Shown here: in pieces, positions 21,127 through 28,641 of the stretch
Layout: each line of letters begins with the position of its first letter
Position numbering within the stretch: the stretch's first letter is position 1
Assembly (NCBI RefSeq): GCF_012396125.1
Contig: NZ_JAAXOX010000002.1
Location: 496,001 to 560,000 of the forward strand
Reading direction: 5' to 3'
From: Cellulomonas denverensis
GTDB lineage: Bacteria; Actinomycetota; Actinomycetes; Actinomycetales; Cellulomonadaceae
Length of the DNA stretch: 64,000 bases
The notes under the pieces: model-generated
Seen by the model: only the letters and a program-made list of their open reading frames with translations
Database searches by the model: none
Told to the model about the DNA's origin: nothing
Made by a program: the position numbers and the translations under genes

Positions 21127-22726
21127 AGATCGCCTCACAGGTCCAGCCGTCGGGGTGGGCGGCGAGCAACAGCGCACGACCGTCGGCCAGCGTCACCTGC
21201 AGGTGCACCCGCAGCCGGGGACCGGTCTCGCGCCACCAGCCCTCCGCCAGGGGCCACGGCCCGGCCCAGCCGACGATCCGGTGGTCGCGGGTACGGGTGC
21301 GGACCACCACCGGGGCGGCACTCATGGTCAGCCGGGTGTCGAAGCTCACCGGCAGGCCCGTGCCGTCGATCACCTCCACCGGGGTGGGCTGCTCGGGCAC
21401 GGTGGCCGGGGCGGGTGCGGGCAGTCGTCCGGGCCAGGGGCGATCCGGTGGCCGGGCCGGTTCGTTCTGGGCACCCCAGGGCCGCAGATGCACCTGGTCG
21501 CGCACGTCCCGGCCGCCCTGCACCACCGCGGTGAGCACCCCGTCGCCGCCGAGCAGGCCCTGCACCCGGTCCAGGGCACGGTGGGCCCGCAGATCGCCGC
21601 CGGAGGACCCGCCCCACAGCCGGCCCTGTTCGGCGCCGGCCGGGGCGACGTCCTCGGCGGTCACGGTCAGCCGGACGATGCCCACCGGATCGCGCTGGTC
21701 GTCATCGGCGTCGACGGGCCGGCTCAGCGCCCCGGTGGTCAGCCAGCCGTCGAGTTGCCACCGGATCCGGTCGGTGATCCGGGCCGCGGTGAGCCCGCCC
21801 AGCCCACCGGTGTCGGTGCGCCAGGTCCGGACCAGGTCCTCCCCGGCGTCGGTGCGCGCGGTGATCCGGAGCCGACCACAGCTCACCGAGTGCGAGGTGA
21901 GCAGGGTGTGCAGTTCCTCGGCCAGCCGGCGGCCGATGAAGGTGGCGGTGTCCACCCGGTAGGCGGGCGGGTCCAGTGCGGTGTCCACCTCCAGGTCGGC
22001 CTCGGGCCGTCGCCGGGCGGGCGGGCGCAGGTCGTCGCCGCGGGCCAGGGTCCAGGCCCAACTCCCCCAGGTGCCGAAGCGGGCGTGCACCTCCGCCCCG
22101 TCCAGCGCCGCCAGGTCGCCCAGGGTGCGCAGGCCGAGGCGGCGCAGCAGGTCGATCAGCCCCGCCACCGGCCGCTCGTCCTGGATCGCGGCCGCCAGCA
22201 GGTCGTCCACCGGCCGCGGGGCCAGGAAGGCCGCCGATCCCCCGGCGGGCACCCGCTGTTCGGCACGGGCGGCGACCAGTGCGGCGAGCAGCCCGTCGGC
22301 GGTGCCCACCTGGCACTCGTGACCGGTGCGCTCGGCCACCGCGGAGACCAGGCGTTCGGCCAGCAGGTCCTCGGTGCCGTGGAACCGGGCGGCGCCCCCG
22401 GCCGGGAGCAGCAACAGCCCGGGCCGGAGCACCTCGATCCCCGGCACCACGGTCTCCACCGCCACCGCCACCGGCTCGAACAGGCGGGCGTCCCGGTCCT
22501 GGTCGGTGGGCAGCAGCACCAGTTCCGGGCACACCGACTGGGCCTGGCGCCGGCGCATCCCGCGGCGCACCCCCTCCCGGCGGGCCAGGGCGGAGACGGT
22601 GTGCACCCGGGAACCGGTTAGCACGGCGGCGGGTTGGTGCAGCGGCGTCCCGGTGGCCTCGAGCGCGGCGACCACCGGCCAGTCCGGCGCCCAGACCACC
22701 GTGGTCCGGGTCCCCCGGGCGCTCAT
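21119..22726 (-). CDS. imuB: ImuB, Y-family-like mutasome adaptor
   Basis: A 535-residue protein related to Y-family polymerases but used as an adaptor linking DnaE2 and ImuA to the beta clamp. The N-terminus (T-T-V-V-W-A-P-D-W-P-V-V-A-A-L-E) is at the position of the polymerase palm strand but lacks the acidic catalytic triad. Later segments match the fingers/thumb (L-R-R-L-G-L-R-T-L-G-D-L-A-A-L), and the C-terminal region (W-A-G-P-W-P-L-A-E-G-W-W) is typical of ImuB. ATG 22726 overlaps the imuA stop (ATGA). Confidence 0.92.
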   Translation of the reverse strand: MSARGTRTTVVWAPDWPVVAALEATGTPLHQPAAVLTGSRVHTVSALARREGVRRGMRRRQAQSVCPELVLLPTDQDRDARLFEPVAVAVETVVPGIEVLRPGLLLLPAGGAARFHGTEDLLAERLVSAVAERTGHECQVGTADGLLAALVAARAEQRVPAGGSAAFLAPRPVDDLLAAAIQDERPVAGLIDLLRRLGLRTLGDLAALDGAEVHARFGTWGSWAWTLARGDDLRPPARRRPEADLEVDTALDPPAYRVDTATFIGRRLAEELHTLLTSHSVSCGRLRITARTDAGEDLVRTWRTDTGGLGGLTAARITDRIRWQLDGWLTTGALSRPVDADDDQRDPVGIVRLTVTAEDVAPAGAEQGRLWGGSSGGDLRAHRALDRVQGLLGGDGVLTAVVQGGRDVRDQVHLRPWGAQNEPARPPDRPWPGRLPAPAPATVPEQPTPVEVIDGTGLPVSFDTRLTMSAAPVVVRTRTRDHRIVGWAGPWPLAEGWWRETGPRLRVHLQVTLADGRALLLAAHPDGWTCEAIYD

Positions 22727-23730
22727 CCGACCAACCTCAGCCCGGCCGCGGGCCGCACGGCGGGGACCTGCTCCGGCGCGGGCAGGCCGTAGGGGTCGGT
22801 CCGCCCGTCGTAGGGCAGCACCAGATCGAGTTCCTCCGGCCGGCCACCGGCTGCCCCCCGTCCGGTCCTGGTCAGGTGCAGTTCCCGGGCACGCAACCGC
22901 CCGTCGCCCTCCCCCGGGCCGGTCCACCGTCCGCCGGTCACGGTGAGCACACACCCGGCCCCCGGCCAAGGAGTGGTGGCGAGCAGCACCGACCCCCGGT
23001 CCCTGGCCCGGGCCATCAGCCGCCGCCGGTCGGAGTCCTGCAGCGCGGCACCCGGGCCGACCACCACCAGATCGAGGCCGTCCAGCAGCGCGGCCAGCAC
23101 ACTCGGCGCGTCCGGACCCGGCCGGGGCACCAGGGCGAGCCGGTCGAGCCCGACCCCGGCCTCCGCCGCGGCGACCAGGCCGATGCTGGGCTGGCCCACC
23201 ACCGCGGCCCAGGCCTCCCGGGCGGTGCAGGCGGCGGCGATCATGGCCAAGACCAGGGAGGTCGAGCCCAGCACGGCGGTGGTGCCACCCCGGCGCAGGC
23301 CGTCGGGCAGCAGCGACGTGATCGCCGGGGGCACCGGCAGTGGTGGGCGATCGGTCAGCAGCACCGAGCCGTGGGAGGCCGGCGGATGAGCGGTGGCCGT
23401 GGCACCGGCGAGGTGCTGGGCGGGGGTGATCGGCTCGGCAGTGACACCGGCCCGCGGGTGGGCGAGGACGTCGGCCCGCGGGTGGGCCGGGGCGCCGACG
23501 CGGGGCTGGGTGCGGTCGGTGGTGTCGGCGCGCGAGTGGTCGCCGACGGCCGTGGTGCCGGCGAGCGTCAGCCCCGGGCCAGGGCGCTCCGTGGTGTCGC
23601 CGCCGCGTGGCATCCTCGGCTCTGCTCGACCACGGTCCGGCACCCGGCGTGCACCGGTCCGCAGCTCGGCCGAGGCCAGGGCAGCGCGGGCGAGGGCGAT
23701 CCGCTCGTCCCGTTCCGTGACCGTCGACAT
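22723..23730 (-). CDS. imuA: ImuA, RecA-fold mutasome component
   Basis: First gene of the SOS-induced imuA-imuB-dnaE2 operon; 335 residues. The C-terminal two-thirds has the RecA-like core ([17 protein letters not shown], then [12 protein letters not shown]). Its P-loop has lost the GKT/S lysine, consistent with the non-ATPase actinobacterial ImuA'. Residues about 50-115 are a Pro/Ala/Thr-rich low-complexity insert with repeated A-H-P-R-A. ATG 23730 follows GGAGG. The SOS box 23756-23771 and promoter 23779-23807 lie directly upstream. Confidence 0.88.
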   Translation of the reverse strand: MSTVTERDERIALARAALASAELRTGARRVPDRGRAEPRMPRGGDTTERPGPGLTLAGTTAVGDHSRADTTDRTQPRVGAPAHPRADVLAHPRAGVTAEPITPAQHLAGATATAHPPASHGSVLLTDRPPLPVPPAITSLLPDGLRRGGTTAVLGSTSLVLAMIAAACTAREAWAAVVGQPSIGLVAAAEAGVGLDRLALVPRPGPDAPSVLAALLDGLDLVVVGPGAALQDSDRRRLMARARDRGSVLLATTPWPGAGCVLTVTGGRWTGPGEGDGRLRARELHLTRTGRGAAGGRPEELDLVLPYDGRTDPYGLPAPEQVPAVRPAAGLRLVG

Positions 23731-23755
23731 CCCGCGCCTCCCTCCGGCATCCTGT

Positions 23756-23771
23756 TCGAACACATGTTCGA
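23756..23771. promoter_or_regulatory. LexA (SOS) box of the imu operon
   Basis: TCGAACACATGTTCGA is an exact match to the actinobacterial/Bacillus-type SOS consensus TCGAAC-N4-GTTCGA. It lies 26 nt upstream of the imuA ATG and just downstream of the -10 box, over the predicted transcription start. Confidence 0.93.
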
Positions 23772-23778
23772 TTCTGCC

Positions 23779-23807
23779 AGTACATGCCGACACGGCCGGA
23801 GTGTCAA
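23779..23807 (-). promoter_or_regulatory. imu operon promoter
   Basis: On the minus strand, a consensus TTGACA (23807-23802), a 17-nt spacer and TGTACT (23784-23779). The predicted start near 23772 falls at the edge of the SOS box, so LexA would block initiation. Confidence 0.78.
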
Positions 23808-23890
23808 TCCGGCCCCGGGAGACCTGTGGACAACCTCCGGCCCGGGCGCGGCATGATGGCCGGACGCGCCTGTCCACCAGGAGGAGCACC

Positions 23891-24427
23891 ATGTCGTTCT
23901 CGCTCGACCGCCCGGAGGCCCCGGAGCCCTATCCGCTGCTGCCCGCGGTGCCGGAATTCGCCCTGAGCAGTACCGATGTTCTCCATCGGACCCCGATGGA
24001 CCCGCGGTTCACCTGCGACGGCGAGGGCCTGTCGCCCGCCCTGGAGTGGTCCGGGTTCCCGGCGAGCACCCGGTCGTTCCTGGTCAACTGCTTCGACCCG
24101 GACGCGCCCACCCCGGCCGGCTTCTGGCACTGGTCGGTGCTGAACATCCCGACCAGCACCGTCTCCCTCCCCCGGGGCGCCGGCCATGCCGACGGTGCCC
24201 TCCTGCCGCCCGGCGCCGTGCAGCTGCGCCACGACGGCGGCGGGGCCGGCTACCTGGGCGCCGCACCCCCGGAGGGCGACCGGCCGCACCGCTACGTCTT
24301 CGCGGTGCACGCCCTGGACGTGGAACGGCTCGACCTGGACGCGGACACCACCCCGACCGTCGCCGCCTTCAACGCCGTGTTCCACACCGTGGGCCGGGCG
24401 ATCCTCACCCCGCTCTACGCCCGCTGA
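23891..24427 (+). CDS. YbhB/YbcL-type phosphatidylethanolamine-binding (PEBP) protein
   Basis: A 178-residue cytosolic member of the PEBP/Raf-kinase-inhibitor family. Conserved anion-pocket motifs are visible: [27 protein letters not shown] and [11 protein letters not shown]. The biochemical role of bacterial PEBPs is not settled. ATG 23891 follows AGGAGGAG. It is divergent from the imu operon, and the promoter gap (160 bp) is shared. A strong hairpin follows the stop. Confidence 0.9.
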   Translation: MSFSLDRPEAPEPYPLLPAVPEFALSSTDVLHRTPMDPRFTCDGEGLSPALEWSGFPASTRSFLVNCFDPDAPTPAGFWHWSVLNIPTSTVSLPRGAGHADGALLPPGAVQLRHDGGGAGYLGAAPPEGDRPHRYVFAVHALDVERLDLDADTTPTVAAFNAVFHTVGRAILTPLYAR

Positions 24428-24437
24428 GCCCGGAAAC

Positions 24438-24473
24438 GCGGCCCGCCCAGCTGTCCACAGCCGGGCGGGCCGC
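24438..24473 (+). terminator. Terminator after the PEBP gene
   Basis: Perfect 11-bp GC-rich arms (24438-24448 and 24463-24473) with an inner CTG/CAG extension and a TCCA loop, 10 nt past the stop codon. No T-run. Confidence 0.65.
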
Positions 24474-24537
24474 CCCGTGGTCCCCCACGGACGGACCCGG
24501 CCACCACGACCCGCGGCCCGCCGGTTAGCCTGCCGCC

Positions 24538-25104
24538 ATGCCCCTCGGAACCCTCACCTGGCAACCCGCCGTCGACCACCTCGACCTGCTGGCCGACCCC
24601 ACCGCCGCCGTGGTGACCGCCTGGGCCGCCACCGACCCGGACGTGGCCGCCCGCCTGATGGTCACCGCGATCGACCCGGAGCTGGCCGACACCGCCGCAC
24701 TGACCGAGGCCTACGACCTGCCGCTGTCCGGTTCCGGCAACTGCGTCCTGGTCGCCGGCCGCCGGGAAGGGCAGGAACGGATCGCGGCCGCCGTCGTGCG
24801 CGCCACCACCCGCGCCGACGTGAACAACGCGGTCAAGCGCCTGCTGGACGTGCGCAAGGCCTCGTTCCTGCCGATGGACCGTGCCGTCACCGAGTCGGGG
24901 ATGGAGTACGGCGGCATCACCCCGGTCGGACTGCCGCCGGAGTACCGCGTCCTGATCGACTCCCGGGTGGTCGCAGCGAACCCGGAGACCGACGGTCTGG
25001 TGATCATCGGCTCGGGGCTGCGCCGCTCCAAGCTGGCGCTGCCGGGCGAGCTCCTGGCCCGGCTGCCCGGAGCGGAGGTGATCGACGGCCTGGCGATCGG
25101 CTGA
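24538..25104 (+). CDS. YbaK/EbsC-family aminoacyl-tRNA deacylase-like protein
   Basis: A 188-residue protein of the YbaK/ProX editing superfamily, which removes mischarged amino acids from tRNA. The key stretch V-K-R-L-L-D-V-R-K-A-S-F-L-P-M contains the conserved lysine, followed by G-M-E-Y-G-G-I-T-P-V-G-L-P and G-S-G-L-R-R-S-K at the substrate pocket. Which tRNA it edits cannot be read. The ATG at 24538 lies directly before the domain. It is monocistronic and convergent with the TetR gene. Confidence 0.88.
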   Translation: MPLGTLTWQPAVDHLDLLADPTAAVVTAWAATDPDVAARLMVTAIDPELADTAALTEAYDLPLSGSGNCVLVAGRREGQERIAAAVVRATTRADVNNAVKRLLDVRKASFLPMDRAVTESGMEYGGITPVGLPPEYRVLIDSRVVAANPETDGLVIIGSGLRRSKLALPGELLARLPGAEVIDGLAIG

Positions 25105-25177
25105 GCCGAGACCTCACCCCGACTGCACGACCCCGATCTCAGGCCTCGGGACACCAGCGGCCTCGGGCGCCAGAAGC

Positions 25178-26134
25178 TCAGGATCGCGCGAACCGCACCC
25201 CCGCGCGCTCACCGGTCCGGCGGGCCACCGCGTCCAGGTGCTCGGAACGCGCGTCGATCACCCGGCGGTAGTGACCGAACAGTTCGAAGCTGACGCAGCC
25301 GACCAGCTCGGCCCACCCATCGACCACCGCCAGGGCGACCTCCGCCGGGATGCCGTCCAACGTGAGATCCGGCCGGGCCACCCGCAGGAAGTCGGTCAGG
25401 CGCCGGGCATCATCGGCCAGTCCTCCGGTGGTGTGCTGCGCGGACTCCGCGGCGAAGGCGGCGGCGAGCTCGGCGCGACGGGCGTCATCGACCTGCGCCG
25501 CGGCGGCCTCCCGCTGCCCCGGGCCACCAGGGGTCGAAGCACTCGCACCCGGCACGCCCGCCATCGAACCCCTCGCACCCGGGCGATCCACCGTCGAACC
25601 ATCCGCACCCGAACCACCCGCGTCGAGCCCGGAACCGCCCGCGCCCCGGCCAACCGGAACCTCCTGACGCTCCCCGGCCCCCATCGACGCCACCCAGGCC
25701 TCGCAGGCGATCCCCGCCAGCAACAGCGGCACCCGGGCGGCAGGCTCGGCGGTCTCCTCGGGTGCCACATACCCGGGCACCGGCGAGCCGTAGATCAGCG
25801 CGTACTCGTGCGGCCGCGCCAGCCCCCAGTCCCGCACCGCCCGATACACCGCCGTCCACCGGCCGGCCAGATCGTCACGGGCCACCGCGCGCTCCGCACC
25901 GAGAGCCGCGTCGGCCACCCCCTGGAACGCCTCCACGATCAGCGTGGTCAGCAGCGCGTCCCGGCTGGGGAAGTACCGGTACACCGCCGAGGGCGCCATC
26001 CCGAGCTCCCGGGTGACCGCGCGGACGGACAGCCCCGCCGCGCCGACCTCGGCCAGCTGGCGCCGGGCGGTGTCCGTGATCCGTTGCACCAGCTCGCGCC
26101 GGGCACGGGCGCGCACTCCCTCGGGTCGTTCCAC
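25178..26134 (-). CDS. TetR-family regulator with low-complexity insert
   Basis: A 318-residue repressor. The helix-turn-helix (A-G-L-S-V-R-A-V-T-R-E-L-G-M-A-P-S-A-V-Y-R-Y-F-P-S-R-D-A-L) lies at about 34-62, and the ligand domain has the V-D-G-W-A-E-L-V-G-C-V-S-F-E-L-F-G-H end typical of WHG-type TetR proteins. Residues about 158-205 are an unusual Gly/Ser/Ala/Pro-rich insert built on degenerate repeats, making it longer than the usual 200-240. GTG start at 26134. It is divergent from the SDR gene, with two operator-like palindromes between them, so it probably represses that gene and itself. Confidence 0.88.
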   Translation of the reverse strand: MERPEGVRARARRELVQRITDTARRQLAEVGAAGLSVRAVTRELGMAPSAVYRYFPSRDALLTTLIVEAFQGVADAALGAERAVARDDLAGRWTAVYRAVRDWGLARPHEYALIYGSPVPGYVAPEETAEPAARVPLLLAGIACEAWVASMGAGERQEVPVGRGAGGSGLDAGGSGADGSTVDRPGARGSMAGVPGASASTPGGPGQREAAAAQVDDARRAELAAAFAAESAQHTTGGLADDARRLTDFLRVARPDLTLDGIPAEVALAVVDGWAELVGCVSFELFGHYRRVIDARSEHLDAVARRTGERAGVRFARS

Positions 26135-26185
26135 CTGCCCAGCCTTTCATCTCCGACGACACCGCTTGCATTCCGGCGAGACACC

Positions 26186-26200
26186 GTGAACAGTGTTCAC
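26186..26200. promoter_or_regulatory. TetR operator O1
   Basis: GTGAACAGTGTTCAC is a perfect 7+1+7 palindrome between the divergent TetR and SDR genes. Confidence 0.8.
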
Positions 26201-26204
26201 ATTC

Positions 26205-26219
26205 GAGAGCACTGTTCAC
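26205..26219. promoter_or_regulatory. TetR operator O2 (degenerate)
   Basis: GAGAGCACTGTTCAC has the full right half-site TGTTCAC and a left half-site matching GTGAACA at 5 of 7 bases. Its centre lies 19 bp from the O1 centre, about two helical turns, as expected for two dimers on one face. CGTGAACAGTG at 26185 and CACTGTTCACG at 26210 also form an outer inverted repeat. Confidence 0.6.
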
Positions 26220-26237
26220 GCTTCGTCAGGAGTCAGC

Positions 26238-27170
26238 ATGTCACACCGCCTCGTCGTCGGCGCCGGTCCGATCGGCAGCGCCCTGGCCCGCCGGCTCGCC
26301 ACCGCCGGGGACACCGTCACCGTGGTGACCCGTTCCGGCCGCGGCCCCGACCTGCCGGGGATCACCCGGGTCGCCGCGAATGCCGCCGATCCGGACCGCC
26401 TCACCGCGCTCGCCGAGGGCACCACCACCGTCTTCAACTGCGCCAACCCCGGCAGTTACCCCCAGTGGGAACGCGAGTGGCCGCCCCTGGCCGACGCCCT
26501 GCTCACCGCCGCCGAACGCAGCGGCGCCACCCTGGTGACCCTGGGCAACCTCTACGGTTACGGCCCGGTCGACGTGCCGATCAGCCGCGACCTCCCGCTC
26601 GCCGCCACCGGGCACAAGGGCCGGCTGCGCAACCGGATGTGGCGCGACGCCCTCGACCGGCACCGCGCCGGCCGGATCCGCGCCACCGAGGTCCGCGCCG
26701 CCGACTACATCGGCCCCGAGGTCACCGCCGCCGGTGGCATGCTGCGCCGCTACGCCGACGCCACCCTGCGCGGCCGCACCGCCTGGGTGTTCGGCGACCC
26801 CGACGTCCCGCACACCTTCAGCGACACCGAGGACGTCGCCCGGCTGCTCGCCCTGGTCGCCGACGACGACCGCGCCTGGGGCCGGGCCTGGCACGTGCCC
26901 GCAGCCGCGCCGCGCACGATCCGGCAGACCCTGACCGACCTCGCCGCGGCGACCGGCACCCCCGCACCCCGGCTGCGCCGTGTCCCCGGGGCCGCCCTGA
27001 CCCTGATGTCGCCGGTGGTGCCGATCATCCGGGAGCTGCGCGAGGTGCTGTGGCAGTTCGAGCGGCCGTTCGTGCTGGACGCCGAGGACACCACCCGGAC
27101 GTTCGGGGTCCAGGGGTCGGCGTGGGCGGAGACGATCGAGCGGACGGCGGCGGGGTGGGCGCCGCGCTGA
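26238..27170 (+). CDS. NAD(P)-dependent epimerase/reductase-like protein (atypical SDR)
   Basis: A 310-residue Rossmann-fold protein of the extended/atypical SDR group. The N-terminal V-V-G-A-G-P-I-G-S-A-L-A-R-R-L binds NAD(P). G-N-L-Y-G-Y-G-P follows the strand where the catalytic Ser/Tyr region would be, but the Y-x-x-x-K pair is not intact (H-K-G-R-L-R-N-R), as in NAD-binding members that act as sensors or reductases. ATG 26238 has CAGGAG upstream; an earlier ATG at 26193 lies inside the operators. Probably controlled by the TetR protein. Confidence 0.85.
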   Translation: MSHRLVVGAGPIGSALARRLATAGDTVTVVTRSGRGPDLPGITRVAANAADPDRLTALAEGTTTVFNCANPGSYPQWEREWPPLADALLTAAERSGATLVTLGNLYGYGPVDVPISRDLPLAATGHKGRLRNRMWRDALDRHRAGRIRATEVRAADYIGPEVTAAGGMLRRYADATLRGRTAWVFGDPDVPHTFSDTEDVARLLALVADDDRAWGRAWHVPAAAPRTIRQTLTDLAAATGTPAPRLRRVPGAALTLMSPVVPIIRELREVLWQFERPFVLDAEDTTRTFGVQGSAWAETIERTAAGWAPR

Positions 27171-27207
27171 CCTGCGCGAGTGCGCCGACCGGCCTACCGT
27201 CGAGGTC

Positions 27208-28641
27208 ATGATCCTGGACGCGGTGGTGGTCGGCTCCGGCCCGAACGGACTGACCGCGGCCGCGACACTGGCCCGCGCCGGGCTCGAGGTCGTCGTCCTG
27301 GAGGAACAGTCCACCCCGGGTGGCGGCAGCCGGACCGTGGATCTGGGCCTGGCCGAGGGCATCGTGCACGACCTGTGCTCGGCGGTGCACCCGATGTCCT
27401 GGGCCTCCCCGGCACTGCGGGCGCTCGGCATCCCGGACCGGGTGGACCTGCTCACGCCGGAGGCCTCCTTCGCCCATCCGCTCGACGGCGGCCGGGCGGC
27501 GATCGCCTGGCACGACCTGGACCGGACCGTCCAGGAGCTCGGACCAGACGGCGGCGCGTGGTGGCGCCGGGTGATCGGCCCGCTGAGCGCGGCGGGCGAG
27601 GCGGTGGCCCGCGCGGTGCTGGAGACGCCGGGCCGGTATTGGCGGGGCCTGCCCGCGGTCGCCCGCGCCGCTCTCGACCTGACCCTGCGCCCGCCCACCG
27701 CACCGGCCGCGTCAGCCCTGAGCGCCGGGGTCGCGGCACATGCGATCACGGCGCTACGCACCCCCACCGCCGTGGGCACGGCCGTGCTGCTCAGCGCGCT
27801 GGCCCACGGCGGGGCGGGCTGGGCGATCCCGCGCGGCGGATCCCAGGCGATCACCGACGCCCTGCTCGCGGATCTGACCGCACACGGCGGCCGTGTCCTG
27901 ACCGGCCACCCGGTGCACTCCCCCGCCGATCTGCCTCCGGCACGGGCGACCCTGTTCGCCACTGCGCCGCCAAGTCTGGCCGAGGCTCTGGGCGGCACGC
28001 TGGCGGAGTCGGCCGCCGCCCGGCTCCGGCGGCACCGATTCGGTCCGGGGGCCGCCGCGAAGGTCGACCTGGTGGTCCGCGGACCGATCCCGTGGGCGGA
28101 CCCACGGGTCGGTGCCTCCGCCACCGTGCACCTGGGCGGCAGCCGGGCGCAGATCGATCGGGCCGAGCGCACGGTGGCCGCGGGCCGGCACCCCGACGAG
28201 CCCTACGTGCTGCTCGCCGATCCCGCGGTCGCCGACCCCGGTCGCCGCCGCGGCGACCTCCGCCCGGTGTGGGCGTACGCGCACGTGCCGTGGGGGTCGA
28301 CGCTGGACCCGGTGCCGATGGTGCTGCGCCGGATCGAGCGGGTCGCCCCCGGGTTCCGGGACACCGTGGTGGCGGCGCACGGCATCCCGGCCGCCCGCCT
28401 GTCCGAGCACGACCGCGCACTGCACGGTGGCGACATCGCCGGCGGGACGCTCACCCTGCGCCGGCTGCTGGCCGGCCCGCTGTGGCGTTCGGGTCCCTAC
28501 CGGGTGGGCATCGGCGGGGTGTACCTGTGCTCGGCGTCGGAACCGCCGGGCCCGGGCGTGCACGGCATGGCCGGGTACCGGGCCGCCCGCCTCGCCCTGC
28601 GCGAGGTGTGGGGCCTGGGCGACCCGCTCAGCGCATCCTGA
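27208..28641 (+). CDS. FAD-dependent oxidoreductase of the phytoene-desaturase-like group
   Basis: A 477-residue flavoprotein. The dinucleotide-binding motif A-V-V-V-G-S-G-P-N-G-L-T-A-A-A-T-L-A-R-A-G at the N-terminus and the V-Y-L-C-S-A-S-E-P-P-G-P-G-V-H-G-M-A-G-Y FAD-binding end are those of the CrtI/amine-oxidase-like (PNG-L) family. The substrate is unknown and no carotenoid genes lie nearby. ATG 27208 is 37 nt after the SDR stop, so the two may be co-transcribed. Its 3' end overlaps the convergent kinase gene by 14 bp. Confidence 0.87.
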   Translation: MILDAVVVGSGPNGLTAAATLARAGLEVVVLEEQSTPGGGSRTVDLGLAEGIVHDLCSAVHPMSWASPALRALGIPDRVDLLTPEASFAHPLDGGRAAIAWHDLDRTVQELGPDGGAWWRRVIGPLSAAGEAVARAVLETPGRYWRGLPAVARAALDLTLRPPTAPAASALSAGVAAHAITALRTPTAVGTAVLLSALAHGGAGWAIPRGGSQAITDALLADLTAHGGRVLTGHPVHSPADLPPARATLFATAPPSLAEALGGTLAESAAARLRRHRFGPGAAAKVDLVVRGPIPWADPRVGASATVHLGGSRAQIDRAERTVAAGRHPDEPYVLLADPAVADPGRRRGDLRPVWAYAHVPWGSTLDPVPMVLRRIERVAPGFRDTVVAAHGIPAARLSEHDRALHGGDIAGGTLTLRRLLAGPLWRSGPYRVGIGGVYLCSASEPPGPGVHGMAGYRAARLALREVWGLGDPLSAS

